Shown here: one piece after another, positions 1 through 8,073 of the stretch
How positions within the stretch are numbered: position 1 is the stretch's first letter
Layout: each line of letters opens with the position of its first letter
Assembly: GCA_026693065.1 (NCBI GenBank)
Contig: JAPLNA010000012.1
Span: 2,324-37,193, forward strand
DNA length: 34,870 nt
Source: Planctomycetota bacterium
Lineage (GTDB): Bacteria > Planctomycetota > Phycisphaerae > SM23-33
Reading direction: 5' to 3'
Notes under the pieces: generated by a model
Told to the model about the DNA's origin: nothing
Databases searched by the model: none
The model's input: only the letters and a program-made list of their open reading frames with translations
Translations under genes and position numbers: made by a program

Positions 1-78
1 CACTCGCTGCAGGACAACTCGCCGACCGAGAACGTGCTGGCGATGTACGAAGCGGCGAGGCGGCACGGGCAGTACTAA
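1..78 (+). CDS. 3' end of an unidentified gene
   Basis: Frame 1 is open from the first base to a TAA at 76-78 and gives 25 residues ending in AARRHGQY. The 5' part lies outside the window. The codon use is GC-rich like that of the neighbouring host genes, so this is probably a real C-terminus. Nothing in this short tail identifies a family. Confidence 0.5.
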   Translation, partial: HSLQDNSPTENVLAMYEAARRHGQY

Positions 79-90
79 AGAGGGAGACAA

Positions 91-113
91 CCGCGAAGCC
101 GCAAGCGGCCCGG
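91..113. repeat. Short dispersed palindromic repeat, copy 1
   Basis: The stretch starts CCGCGAAGCCGC and holds the small palindrome GCCGC-AA-GCGGC. A nearly identical copy lies at 1988-2011. Both copies sit just 3' of the stop codon of a minus-strand gene (12 bases from the stop at 125, and 13 bases from the stop at 2024). This fits a REP-like or terminator-like element used at host gene ends. Role inferred from position only. Confidence 0.45.
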
Positions 114-124
114 CGCTGCTCTGA

Positions 125-811
125 TCACACCGCGCCGTGGCGACGGCGGCGGGCCAGGACGCCCGCGCCGCCCAGGACCAGGGTGGCCAGGGTGGCCGGT
201 TCGGGCGTGGGGTACTGCATCAGGGTGAAGTCGCGCGAGTCGACGTTGGAAAGAACGTCGATGTACAGTTCGCCGGCGTCGAGCCCGGGGCGGTAGGACC
301 CGCCGACGGGAATCAGCCCGCTGAATGCACCCAGGGAGTTGCTGTGATCGGTATCGTAGGATGTCGGGCCCCAGGCCTTGGCCTGGAACGGGGTCACCGA
401 GAAACCGCTGGCGTCGGTGAGGGTCTTGTTGAACGAGGCGGCCGCACCGCTGACGGCCCAGTGATAGTCCAGCCAGGGCGAGCCGGTATCGTTAATGATG
501 GTCTCGTCGGTGATGCGGATGGTGGAGACGGCCGGGGCGGCGCCGACCCGCGCGTGGAACTGGATGACGTGGGGCGGGAACTGACCATTCTCGGCGGGCA
601 GGTAGAGGTCTTTGAAGATCTCAATCCGCACGTAGGTCGAGGTGACCTTGTCGACGACGATGCCGGTGTGAATGTCGTCGGAGAGGATGGCGTCCCAGCC
701 GGAGTCGACGCCGAAGGCGTCCTTGAGCGGGACGGTAACGAGGGCGCCCTGGGAGACGGCAGCGGACGCCAGGAGACAAACGGCCAGCGAAACGAGCGAG
801 CAGAATTTCAT
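125..811 (-). CDS. PEP-CTERM sorting domain protein (first of two tandem paralogues)
   Basis: The product is 228 aa and is predicted to be exported and anchored at the cell surface by the exosortase/PEP-CTERM system. The N-terminus is a signal peptide (MKFCSLVSLAVCLLASAAVS). The C-terminus has the complete sorting tripartite signal: PEPATL, a hydrophobic stretch (LATLVLGGAGVLA), then the basic tail RRRRHG. The start at 811 is preceded by a strong GGAGGAGG site. The middle, about residues 24-195, has no domain I can name, but it aligns in layout with the next gene upstream: both start GAxxTxPL after the signal peptide and share DSGW and an internal IKD/FKD stretch. The two are likely tandem duplicates. 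The ligand or structural role is unknown. No exosortase gene is in the window. Confidence 0.88.
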   Translation of the reverse strand: MKFCSLVSLAVCLLASAAVSQGALVTVPLKDAFGVDSGWDAILSDDIHTGIVVDKVTSTYVRIEIFKDLYLPAENGQFPPHVIQFHARVGAAPAVSTIRITDETIINDTGSPWLDYHWAVSGAAASFNKTLTDASGFSVTPFQAKAWGPTSYDTDHSNSLGAFSGLIPVGGSYRPGLDAGELYIDVLSNVDSRDFTLMQYPTPEPATLATLVLGGAGVLARRRRHGAV

Positions 812-942
812 TGTGGTCCTCCTCCGGAACCTGGCAGCACGAGCCGCCTGAGCAACTTCACTCTTCGTGACGGTCGAGCGACCGTCTGTCCGGAAGCAAC
901 ATACAATTCTATTCGGCTAACGCCTAACGTGACTGTGGAAAA
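812..942 (-). promoter_or_regulatory. Structured leader between the two PEP-CTERM genes
   Basis: This 131-base gap precedes the 125-811 gene on the minus strand. It contains a perfect 8-bp inverted repeat, GACGGTCG-AG-CGACCGTC, at 869-886, and an outer pair of TCCGGA elements near 832-837 and 889-894. The transcript could fold into a multi-stem leader, or the inner repeat could be the terminator of the upstream gene. There is no match to the c-di-GMP-I riboswitch core that sometimes precedes PEP-CTERM genes. Confidence 0.35.
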
Positions 943-1641
943 TCAGTTTTTCGACAACCGGGGCGCCAAACGCCTTCGTCGAGGCCAGCCCAGCGACGCC
1001 AGGGCCAGCAGGCTGATCGTGGCCGGTTCGGGTATCACCATCTCCTTGAAGTCGAACGAGACCGGCGTCTCGGGCGCGAGGTTCGTATCGATGACCAGGC
1101 TGCCGGCCGGGGAGAACGTCGCCCCGTCAGGGACGAGCCCGTTGGAGGCCAGGAGGGTGTTGGCCTTCGAGCCGGTCTGGTCGGTCCAGGCCTGCGAGGC
1201 GAACGGGGCGGCATTCCAGGCCGTCGCGGCGGTATTGAACCAGGCCAGCCCCGTCGGGGCCACGTTCCAGACGAAGGCGGTCCAGGGCAGCAGCGTGTGG
1301 TTCTGGATCGTCTCGCCGCGGACGATGATCCGCGGGACGGTCAGGGCGTCGGCGAGGGTCTGGCGGAAGGTGATCTTGCCGATGGGGAACTCCAGGTCCG
1401 CCCCGCTGCCGGTGTACCCGACGAAGTCCTTGAGAATCGTAACCGTGACCGATCCGTCGGTGGGATTGACGACGATGTCGGTGACGTTCCGGGCGGCCTG
1501 GGTGTCAGGCAGCTCGGCCGCCCAGCCGGAGTCCCGGCCCTGGGAATCGACGAGCGGAATGGTGGTGATCACGGCGCCCTGTGCCGCCGAGGCCGCCACC
1601 GCCACCAGGCACACGAGGGCTGACAGACGAGCGAACTTCAT
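943..1641 (-). CDS. PEP-CTERM sorting domain protein (second paralogue)
   Basis: The product is 232 aa and is predicted to be secreted and sorted by exosortase. I chose the ATG at 1641 over the further upstream in-frame ATG at 1719, because it is preceded by GAGGAG and starts a clean signal peptide (MKFARLSALVCLVAVAASAA). The leading 26 codons of the longer reading are arginine-rich and uncharacteristic. The C-terminus has IPEPATISLLALASLG followed by PRRRRLAPR, the PEP motif, membrane stretch and basic tail. It resembles the 125-811 product in length, the GAVITTIPLVDSQGRDSGW opening and the overall plan, indicating tandem duplication. The paralogues have diverged considerably in the central region, whose function is not recognisable. 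Confidence 0.87.
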   Translation of the reverse strand: MKFARLSALVCLVAVAASAAQGAVITTIPLVDSQGRDSGWAAELPDTQAARNVTDIVVNPTDGSVTVTILKDFVGYTGSGADLEFPIGKITFRQTLADALTVPRIIVRGETIQNHTLLPWTAFVWNVAPTGLAWFNTAATAWNAAPFASQAWTDQTGSKANTLLASNGLVPDGATFSPAGSLVIDTNLAPETPVSFDFKEMVIPEPATISLLALASLGWPRRRRLAPRLSKN

Positions 1642-1942
1642 GGTTACGACTCCTCTTTTGCGCCGCCCGCGGCACCGAAGGCGTCTGCACCGAACCCCGG
1701 GCGGGTCCTGGGGCGTCACAAAAGGCCCAACCGAATCCGGCCAGACGAACGAGCCGAGCTACGAGCCGTGAGCGGCAACGACTACGTGTACGCCAGGCAA
1801 CTCCGACATTCACCGGCGCCGCGGGAGGAAAGACAAACCGAGAAACCGCGTTTCTCTTTTGAAACCTCCGAGCAGAGCCAAGCAAGCGTACTACTCCGTA
1901 TTCAAGCAAAGACATGGTACTCCCCCTTGCCGATTCTGTCAA
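1642..1942 (-). promoter_or_regulatory. Promoter and long leader of the PEP-CTERM pair
   Basis: On the minus strand TTGACA (1942-1937), a 17-base spacer and TACCAT (1919-1914) form a good sigma-70-type promoter. Transcription would begin near 1907, giving a 5' leader of about 265 bases before the ATG at 1641. The leader contains a perfect 7-bp hairpin GAGAAAC/GTTTCTC at 1840-1856. Read on the plus strand that hairpin is followed by TTTT. The unusual leader length suggests post-transcriptional control, but no known riboswitch class was recognised. Confidence 0.5.
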
Positions 1943-1987
1943 GGGGGGAACTGAACATTCGGTGGGCGCCGCCCGGAACTGGGAACT

Positions 1988-2011
1988 CCGCGAAGCCGCC
2001 AGCGGCCCCGG
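1988..2011. repeat. Short dispersed palindromic repeat, copy 2
   Basis: This copy starts CCGCGAAGCCGCC and matches the 91-113 repeat with one substitution and one inserted C near the end. It lies 13 bases beyond the stop of the GH57 gene. The recurrence at two gene ends 1.9 kb apart argues for a genome-wide repeat family. Confidence 0.45.
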
Positions 2012-2023
2012 GAGGAGGGGGCA

Positions 2024-3727
2024 TTACGCGGTGTTCCACCAGTCCAGGTCAACGTGGGGGAATACCACGTCGTGAATCTCCGCGTCCTGAAGGTCAAAGC
2101 GTTCGACCGCGCCGGCTTTCTGGAGGTAGTGCGGGTCGGCGGCGATCTTCTCGGCCGCGTCGGCGAGGCATTCGAACCGCTTGACGTGTTCCAGGAACCG
2201 GCGGGTTCCGTAGTCCACGGCCTGGTGGCGGCTGATCACGAAGGGCCAGTCGCTGGCCTGGAGCAGGAGGAGTTCCCGCCCGGCCTTTTCCAGGGTTTCG
2301 CGCAGGGCTCGGCGACGTCGCCAGGGCAGGTTGAACGTCAGTTTTCCAAAGACAGCCTCGCAGCGGTACTCGACCTCCCACATCCAGTTGATGCGTTCGT
2401 TGGCCCAGACGCTGTGGTCGCCGTTCTCGCCCCAGGATCCTTCGGGCAGGGCCACCGACTTGTCCGGCGGGTGCTGGCGCATGAATTCCGTCGTCGTGCA
2501 CAGGTCCACGTCGTTGTCGGCGGCCAGGGTCAGCAGCACCTCGCGGAGGAACCCGGGCCCCTCGAACCACCAGTGCCCGAACAGTTCGGCGTCGAAGCAG
2601 GCAGCCACGATCCCGTGCCGACCGGTCTTGTTGTGGTGGTCCCACAACTGTCGCTTGACCTCGTTGCAGAAATGCGTGCCCTGGCGGTGTAGCGTGCCGG
2701 GGATGTCGTCGGGATAGTAGAGGGCCTTGGCGCCCAGCCCGGCCTTGGCGTCGGTGACCTTCCAGTAACGAAGCCCGCGGCGTTCGCCGTGTTTCCTGTG
2801 GAACTCGAGATAGACCCCGTCGGCGGGGTAGCCGATTTGCCCGCTCCAGACCTGCTGGCAGATCCACGGGTCGCGCGCGAAGGCTGCCGTCGTCCCGGGC
2901 TTGTCGCCGCTGCTTTCCACCCACGCTGGTTCGAGCACGCTGTGCCACCCCCGGGCGGGGGACTGGCGGGCCTCGTCCCACCCGACGCGGCGCCACTGGG
3001 GGTCGGCGACCCATTCGCTGCGACTGTTCTGAATGAGGTGGCTTTCGACGAAGAAGTGGTCGACGCCCTCGGCGGCCAGGAAGTGCTCGATGCCGCGTCG
3101 CTCTCGCCCGGGGCCCCAGGAGATCGGGGGGCTCCAGAGGCCGTCCGGGCGGTACGCCCCCTCGGGCAGCCAGAGGCCCTTCGGGCGGAAGCCCACGATC
3201 CGCTCGCTGCTGGCCAGCCCCGCTCGCAGCTGCGCGACCAGCGAGGAATCCTCCAGCAGCAGCGGCATGTAGGAATGGGTAGCCGCCGAACTGAGCAGCT
3301 CGATGGTCCCCTCACCGGCCAGGGCCGCGTAGGCCGACGGAATGTCCCCCTGGATCCGCTCGAACTGCTCGCCCAGGGCGCCGTAGAAATCCGCCCACCG
3401 CCCGGCGAGATGCGCCATGTGAGGCTGGTTGCTCCGCTCGAATTCGCTCCGGTCGGCCCGGGCGCGTTCGACGCGTTCCTGGAGGTACTTCTCGAAACCG
3501 GTTCGGAAATCCTCATGGGCCAGTTGCTCCAGGAGGATGGGCGTAAGCCCCAGCACGAGGCGCACCTTGGCGTTGAGGAAGCGGCATTCCTCGAGCACAC
3601 CCAGCAGGGGCAGGTACGTTTCGGCGGCGGCCTCGTAGAGCCAGTCCTCCCCGTGCGGCCAGCTTCCGTGGCGAAGAACGTAGGGCAGGTGCCCGTGCAG
3701 CACGAGACAGAAACTTCCAATCGACAT
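2024..3727 (-). CDS. GH57 family 1,4-alpha-glucan branching enzyme (DUF1957 type)
   Basis: The product is 567 aa, close to the length of characterised GH57 branching enzymes such as the Thermus protein. It would form alpha-1,6 branches in glycogen-like alpha-glucans in the cytoplasm. Visible family motifs are the N-terminal LHGHLPYV (His pair of motif 1), WLPEGAYRP with the predicted nucleophile Glu189, and FDAELFGHWW with the predicted acid/base Asp379. The C-terminal part (about 410-550), with many Trp and Arg residues, fits the helical C-terminal domain of this subfamily. The ATG at 3727 has a good AAGGAG site 6-8 bases upstream. The gene stands alone, divergent from the sensor kinase at 3980. 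No other glycogen gene is in the window. Function is by family, not shown here. Confidence 0.9.
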   Translation of the reverse strand: MSIGSFCLVLHGHLPYVLRHGSWPHGEDWLYEAAAETYLPLLGVLEECRFLNAKVRLVLGLTPILLEQLAHEDFRTGFEKYLQERVERARADRSEFERSNQPHMAHLAGRWADFYGALGEQFERIQGDIPSAYAALAGEGTIELLSSAATHSYMPLLLEDSSLVAQLRAGLASSERIVGFRPKGLWLPEGAYRPDGLWSPPISWGPGRERRGIEHFLAAEGVDHFFVESHLIQNSRSEWVADPQWRRVGWDEARQSPARGWHSVLEPAWVESSGDKPGTTAAFARDPWICQQVWSGQIGYPADGVYLEFHRKHGERRGLRYWKVTDAKAGLGAKALYYPDDIPGTLHRQGTHFCNEVKRQLWDHHNKTGRHGIVAACFDAELFGHWWFEGPGFLREVLLTLAADNDVDLCTTTEFMRQHPPDKSVALPEGSWGENGDHSVWANERINWMWEVEYRCEAVFGKLTFNLPWRRRRALRETLEKAGRELLLLQASDWPFVISRHQAVDYGTRRFLEHVKRFECLADAAEKIAADPHYLQKAGAVERFDLQDAEIHDVVFPHVDLDWWNTA

Positions 3728-3979
3728 CGAGCTCTCCTTGCGGGGGCGAGGCCATCACCGAGGGCATCCCGTGTTTATCGGACATCGGGCCCGCCCGCTC
3801 GACCCCTTTACCGCAGAGGAGTCCGGTCAACGGGCCGCGGTCGCCCACGCCTAGGTCGGCGCCGGGGGCCACACCGCTATGGGAAGAACCTCAGGTACAG
3901 TATATCATTCCCGGACAAGAACGGAACCCGGCGACGGGCGAGGCCCGGTGAATCGCAGCCCGGAAATGGGAGAGAGACG

Positions 3980-5146
3980 TTGATACGCCCAAAAACGGAT
4001 AGGCAGGGCAAGACGGACTGGGGCGGCATGGCGATCCGGTACGCCCTGGCGGCGGCCATGGTGATCGTGGCGGCTCTGCTGCGCTGGTGGCTGGAGCGGA
4101 CGTTCGGGAACCTCTACGCGGCCTTCATCACGTTCTATCCGACCGTCCTGCTGGCGGCGATCACCCTGGGCGGAGGGCCCGGCGTAGTGGCCACTCTCCT
4201 GTCAGCGCTCATCGTCGATTTCTTCTTCATGCCCCCCTACCACAGCTTTGGCGTCGCCGGAACCGGGGAGATCATCTCCATGGCCGTCTTCACCTGCACG
4301 AGTCTGGGGCTGTGCTGGGTATCCCAACGGATACGGCGGCTGGAGCGGATGCAGGCCCTCGCCGCCGTCAAGGCCCAGGAGGCCCGGGAACTCGCGCAAC
4401 TCAACGAACGGATCAGCCGGCAAAGCGAGGAACTCACCCGCCAGAACGAGGAACTCCAGCGGAGCAACCACGACCTGGAGCAGTTCGCCTACGTCGCCAG
4501 CCACGACCTCCAGGAGCCCCTGCGGATGGTCACCAGTTTCGGCGGGATCCTCGAGGAACGCTACCGCCCGGTCCTGGACGACAAGGGGCGCGAGTATCTG
4601 AGCTTCATCGTCGAGGCCGGGCAGCGAATGCAGTCCCTGGTCCGCGGTTTGCTGGAATACTCGCGGGTCCGCGGGAGAGGCCGCCCCGAGCCGGTGGCCC
4701 TTGGCGAGTGTGTCCAGGAGGCCCTGGCCAACCTGAAGACGAGCCTCGAGGAGGCCGGCGCGACGATCGCCGTCGGCGAGTTGCCGACCGTCCAGGCCGA
4801 CCGCCGCCAGATGACCCAGGTCTTCCAGAATCTCATCGGCAACGCCGTCAAATTCCGCTCGGACAAACCCCCGCGGGTCGAGCTTTCCGCCCGCCCCGAC
4901 AAGGGACAGTGGCTCGTCCGCGTCGCCGACAACGGCATCGGGGTCGACCCGAAGTACGCCGGGCAGATCTTCCAGATCTTCCATCGCCTGCACACGCGCG
5001 ACAAATACCCGGGCACGGGGATCGGGCTGGCGATCTGCCGCCGCATCGTCGAGGGGCACGGCGGGAAAATCTGGATGGAACCGGCCCTTGATGGCGGCTC
5101 GACATTCTGGTTTACTTTACCGGGCGAATGCAGCGGCTCCGTATGA
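3980..5146 (+). CDS. DUF4118 membrane sensor histidine kinase
   Basis: The product is about 388 aa. The N-terminus has three to four hydrophobic segments (about residues 20-115) with the FYPTVLLAA and GGGPGVVATLLSAL features of the KdpD-like DUF4118 membrane module. A coiled linker follows (about 120-165), then HisKA with the phospho-accepting His175 in SHDLQEPLR, and HATPase_c with an N-box (QNLIGNAVKF) and G-boxes (DNGIGVD, GTGIGLAICRRI). The open frame extends far upstream, but that part is antisense to the GH57 gene. I chose TTG at 3980 because GGGAGAG precedes it. ATG at 4028 is the alternative and has a weaker site. The 76-base gap to the hybrid kinase at 5223, whose first domain is a receiver, suggests these two form one phosphorelay. 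The signal is unknown. Confidence 0.88.
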   Translation: MIRPKTDRQGKTDWGGMAIRYALAAAMVIVAALLRWWLERTFGNLYAAFITFYPTVLLAAITLGGGPGVVATLLSALIVDFFFMPPYHSFGVAGTGEIISMAVFTCTSLGLCWVSQRIRRLERMQALAAVKAQEARELAQLNERISRQSEELTRQNEELQRSNHDLEQFAYVASHDLQEPLRMVTSFGGILEERYRPVLDDKGREYLSFIVEAGQRMQSLVRGLLEYSRVRGRGRPEPVALGECVQEALANLKTSLEEAGATIAVGELPTVQADRRQMTQVFQNLIGNAVKFRSDKPPRVELSARPDKGQWLVRVADNGIGVDPKYAGQIFQIFHRLHTRDKYPGTGIGLAICRRIVEGHGGKIWMEPALDGGSTFWFTLPGECSGSV

Positions 5147-5222
5147 AGCCCGATGATCTCCTCGAGCCTGCGTCCTTCGCCCGCGTCGTCTGGGCCCCTT
5201 TCGCGGCCGTCAGGACGGTGTC

Positions 5223-6836
5223 ATGAGCACGAAGAACCAGACCGCCGCGTCCGCCGCCCGCCCCAGCCGGGTCCTCCTGGTCGAGGACAACCGGGCCGAG
5301 GCGATCCTCCTCCAGGACGGGCTGCTGCACCACTGCCCGGGCGAACTGCTGTTGACCTGGGTGCAGACCGTCGAGGAGGCTATGGGGCAACTGGCCACGT
5401 CGATCCCCGACGCCGTTCTGCTGGACCTGACGTTGCCGGACTCGCACGGGTTCGACACCGTCGAGCGGATCTGCCAGGTCTGCCCGTCGGTCCCGATCGT
5501 GGTGCTGACGGGCCTGGCCGACGAGCACGTGGCCATGGAGGCCGTCCATCGCGGCGCCCAGGACTACCTCGTCAAAGGCGAGACCGACAGCCGTTCCATC
5601 GTCCGTGCCATCCGCTATGCCATCTATCGGAAACAGTCCGAGGACGCCCTCCGGCGCGCCCACGACGAACTGGAGCGAAAGGTCGCCGACCGCACGGCGG
5701 CGCTGGCGACGCGAAGCGAACAGTTGCGTGCCCTGGCCAGCGAGTTGACGCTGGCCGAACAACGCGAGCGCCGCCGCCTGGCCCGCATCCTGCACGATCA
5801 CCTCCAGCAGTTGCTGGCCGGGGCCAGTTTCCTGCTCTCGCCGCTGGACCGGGCCGAGGACGCCGCCGTCCGCCAGACCGCCGCCGAGGTCCGCGAGATG
5901 ATCGAGCAGTCGATGGAATGTTCGCGGTCGCTCACGGGCGAGTTGAGCCCGCCGGTCCTGGAGGAGGGCGACCTGGCCGCGGCGATGGAATGGCTGGGGC
6001 GATGGATGCAGGAGAAACACGGGCTGCGCGTCGACCTGCTCGCCGACGAGCCCCTGCCCCCCCAGACCCAAGACGTCAAGGTCCTGCTTTTTCAGGGGGT
6101 GCGGGAGCTTCTCTTCAACGTCGTCAAGCACGCCGGCGCGAAGTCCGCCCGCGTGGCCCTCCAGGCCGTCGGAGACCGCATCCGCGTCGTCGTCTCCGAC
6201 GAAGGCGAGGGCTTCGACCCGGGACAGACACACCCGGGCGTCTCCCTCGCCGGCGGGTTCGGGCTCTTCAGCCTCCGCGAGCGTTTGAGCCTGATGGGCG
6301 GGGCGATGGAGATCGACTCGGCCCCGAGACAAGGCAGCCGGTTGACCCTGTGGACCCCGCCCGCCCCGCCCCGGGCCGACGCCGAGCCGATCGTTCTCCA
6401 ACCCGCCCCGCCCCACCAGCCGCCTCCGGCCCGCAGGCGAGAGGGGCGCGGCATCCGCGTGATTCTCGCCGACGACCACGCCGTCGTCCGCCAGGGGCTG
6501 GCGAGGCTGCTGAAGGAGCAACGCGGGATCAAGGTCGTGGGCGAGGCCGCCGACGGCGCGACCGCCGTCGAACTGGCCTGCCGCCTCCAGCCCGACGTCG
6601 TCATCATGGACGTGGCCATGCCCAACCTCAACGGCATCGAGGCCACGCGCCGCCTGCGCAGCCTCGCCCCGGGGGTTCGCGTCATCGGACTCTCGATGTT
6701 CGAGGTGGCCACCCAGGCCGCCGCCATGCGGCAGGCCGGCGCGGCCGACTACCTCGTCAAGAGCGGGCCCAGCAGGCTCCTGATTAAGGCCATCCGCTCT
6801 TGCGTCTCCCGCCGCGGCGGCCCAAGCGCCCCCTGA
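5223..6836 (+). CDS. Hybrid histidine kinase: REC - HisKA_3 - HATPase - REC
   Basis: The product is 537 aa, soluble, with no membrane segment. The domains in order are: receiver 1 (about 15-135, VLLVEDN start and phospho-acceptor Asp68 in LLDLTLPD); a coiled linker (145-175); HisKA_3 of NarL-type kinases (ARILHDHLQQ, His191); HATPase_c (about 290-380, ELLFNVVKHA and GLFSLRERL); a proline-rich linker; and receiver 2 (about 417-530, ILADDHAVVRQGL start, Asp463 in IMDVAMPN). Receiver 2 resembles the NarL/FixJ receiver but ends without the usual LuxR DNA-binding domain, so output must go to another protein. Its position directly after the DUF4118 kinase suggests receiver 1 accepts phosphate from that kinase. 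Confidence 0.9.
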   Translation: MSTKNQTAASAARPSRVLLVEDNRAEAILLQDGLLHHCPGELLLTWVQTVEEAMGQLATSIPDAVLLDLTLPDSHGFDTVERICQVCPSVPIVVLTGLADEHVAMEAVHRGAQDYLVKGETDSRSIVRAIRYAIYRKQSEDALRRAHDELERKVADRTAALATRSEQLRALASELTLAEQRERRRLARILHDHLQQLLAGASFLLSPLDRAEDAAVRQTAAEVREMIEQSMECSRSLTGELSPPVLEEGDLAAAMEWLGRWMQEKHGLRVDLLADEPLPPQTQDVKVLLFQGVRELLFNVVKHAGAKSARVALQAVGDRIRVVVSDEGEGFDPGQTHPGVSLAGGFGLFSLRERLSLMGGAMEIDSAPRQGSRLTLWTPPAPPRADAEPIVLQPAPPHQPPPARRREGRGIRVILADDHAVVRQGLARLLKEQRGIKVVGEAADGATAVELACRLQPDVVIMDVAMPNLNGIEATRRLRSLAPGVRVIGLSMFEVATQAAAMRQAGAADYLVKSGPSRLLIKAIRSCVSRRGGPSAP

Positions 6837-6909
6837 CGCGGCGGACAGACGCCCCAGGGCCCTGCGTAACCCTCGATCTGGCGGCACTGGTGAGAGGCGA
6901 AGGGGATGG

Positions 6910-7018
6910 CCGCGAACAACGCGAACAGGGAAGAGACGAGGGAAAGAAACAGGGAAGGACTCCGTCCCGAACCATGATGGTTGGTTCGCGTGGTTCGTGG
7001 CGTTCGCGCGGTTCGCGG
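6910..7018. repeat. Inverted repeat between convergent gene ends
   Basis: The arms are 6910-6926 (CCGCGAACAACGCGAAC) and 7002-7018 (GTTCGCGCGGTTCGCGG) and match at 15 of 17 positions. The right side contains several tandem variants of GGTTCGYG from 6983 onward. It lies between the convergent ends of the hybrid kinase and the acyltransferase gene, where a bidirectional terminator or REP-like element would be expected. A related GGTTCGCGG core recurs in the inverted repeat at 13843-13927. Confidence 0.5.
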
Positions 7019-7020
7019 CT

Positions 7021-8066
7021 TTACCCGACGACTGGGGGAATCGGCTTCTCGTACAGCCGGTACGTCTTGTACCGCGTCGGATGGAACGCGTTGCGGATGC
7101 TCTCGTCGGACATGTGGTTGTCCTCGAGCACCCAGGAGGCCTCCGCCCAGAGGAATCCGTGCGCCATGCACCGGCGGACCTCCTCGCAGAACAGCAGGGC
7201 CGTGATCCCCTTCGTGCGAAACCGCGGCAACGCCGCCACGCCCAGGACGCGGGCCTCATTCACCCGTTTGAGTTCGCGGTAGAACCGCAGGAACCCCAGG
7301 GGGAAGAGCCGACCCTTGACGGCCGCCAGGGCGCGGTTGACGTTGGGGATCGCCAGCATCGCCCCCGCCGGCTCGCCATCGACCTCGGCCAGAAGGACCA
7401 GATCGGGATTGATGGCGGCCTTGAGACGCGTGGTGGAATAGAGGATCTCGCGTTCCGTCAGGGGCACGTACCCCCAGTTGAGCCGGCGGGCCTCCTCGAA
7501 GATGCTCATGAAGTGCAGGATGTCCCGCGCGTAGTTCCGCATGTCGATCGAGCGGATGGTGACCTCCGGACTTCGCCGCCGCAGCGCCGCGGCCAGGCGC
7601 TCGAGCCGGTCGCCCGCGGGCGTGCCGGGATGCACCGATTCGACGTCGACGAGATAGGCGTAGAGGTCCTTGCACTTTCGCAGCCCGATCCCCTCGAACA
7701 GCCCGGCAGCCCCCGCCCCCGCAGGTAGCCGGCGGCGGCGTGGAACAATCCCGCGGCCGCCTCGGTGTCGCGGACGTCGCACTCGAAGAACCCGAAGAAC
7801 CCCGTCCCGTCATGGTGGTAGTCGTTGTGCGCGTGGTTGTGAATCGCGGCGATCCGCCCGACGGGCTGGTCCCCCCGCTCGGCCAGGAACAACTGCATCT
7901 GGGCGTGCTCGAAGAACGGCGTCCGGCAGGCCAACACCTTCGCCTGCGCGCTGGCCAGGGGAGGCACCCAGTTGAAATCCCCCCGATACAGCCGCCAGGG
8001 CAGCTGGGCGAACGCCTTGCCGGCCTTCGTCCCCTCGACGGGGCGTATGACCAGGTCGGCGGGCAC
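7021..8066 (-). pseudogene. GNAT-family N-acyltransferase, broken by deletion and frameshift (candidate ceramide synthase)
   Basis: Two reading frames together encode one protein. The N-terminal half starts at GTG 8066 (MPADLVIRPVEG) and shows the family signature WRLYRGDFNWVPPL, then GRIAAIHNHAHNDYHHD and GFFGFFECD, reaching YLRGRG near 7712. The rest lies in another frame from about 7705 (AGLFEGIGLRKCKDLYAYL) to the stop at 7021. From memory of this family, about 40-50 residues that normally lie between these parts (a conserved GPMNPSTNDECGLLV-like segment) are absent, so a deletion not divisible by three is more likely than a one-base error. The gene starts 8 bases after the stop of the alpha-oxoamine synthase, so the two were co-transcribed. 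GNAT proteins of this general type act as bacterial ceramide synthases. That role here is inference. A collapsed assembly across a GC-rich stretch remains possible. Confidence 0.75.
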
Positions 8067-8073
8067 TGGGGGG

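Noticed and set aside
137-1771. Long plus-strand frame of 544 codons over the PEP-CTERM genes
   Set aside because: It is antisense to two genes with signal peptides, ribosome sites and sorting signals. Its Gly/Val/Asp-rich composition is that of a shadow frame in GC-rich DNA.
812-2023. c-di-GMP-I riboswitch upstream of the PEP-CTERM genes
   Set aside because: I looked for the GGGACGCAAAGCC core on both strands in both leaders and did not find it.
2789-3979. Upstream extension of the DUF4118 kinase frame
   Set aside because: The frame is open but antisense to the GH57 gene and lacks any domain. The kinase starts at TTG 3980 or ATG 4028.
5112-7259. 715-codon minus-strand frame
   Set aside because: It is a shadow of the hybrid kinase, whose domains and motifs are unambiguous on the plus strand.
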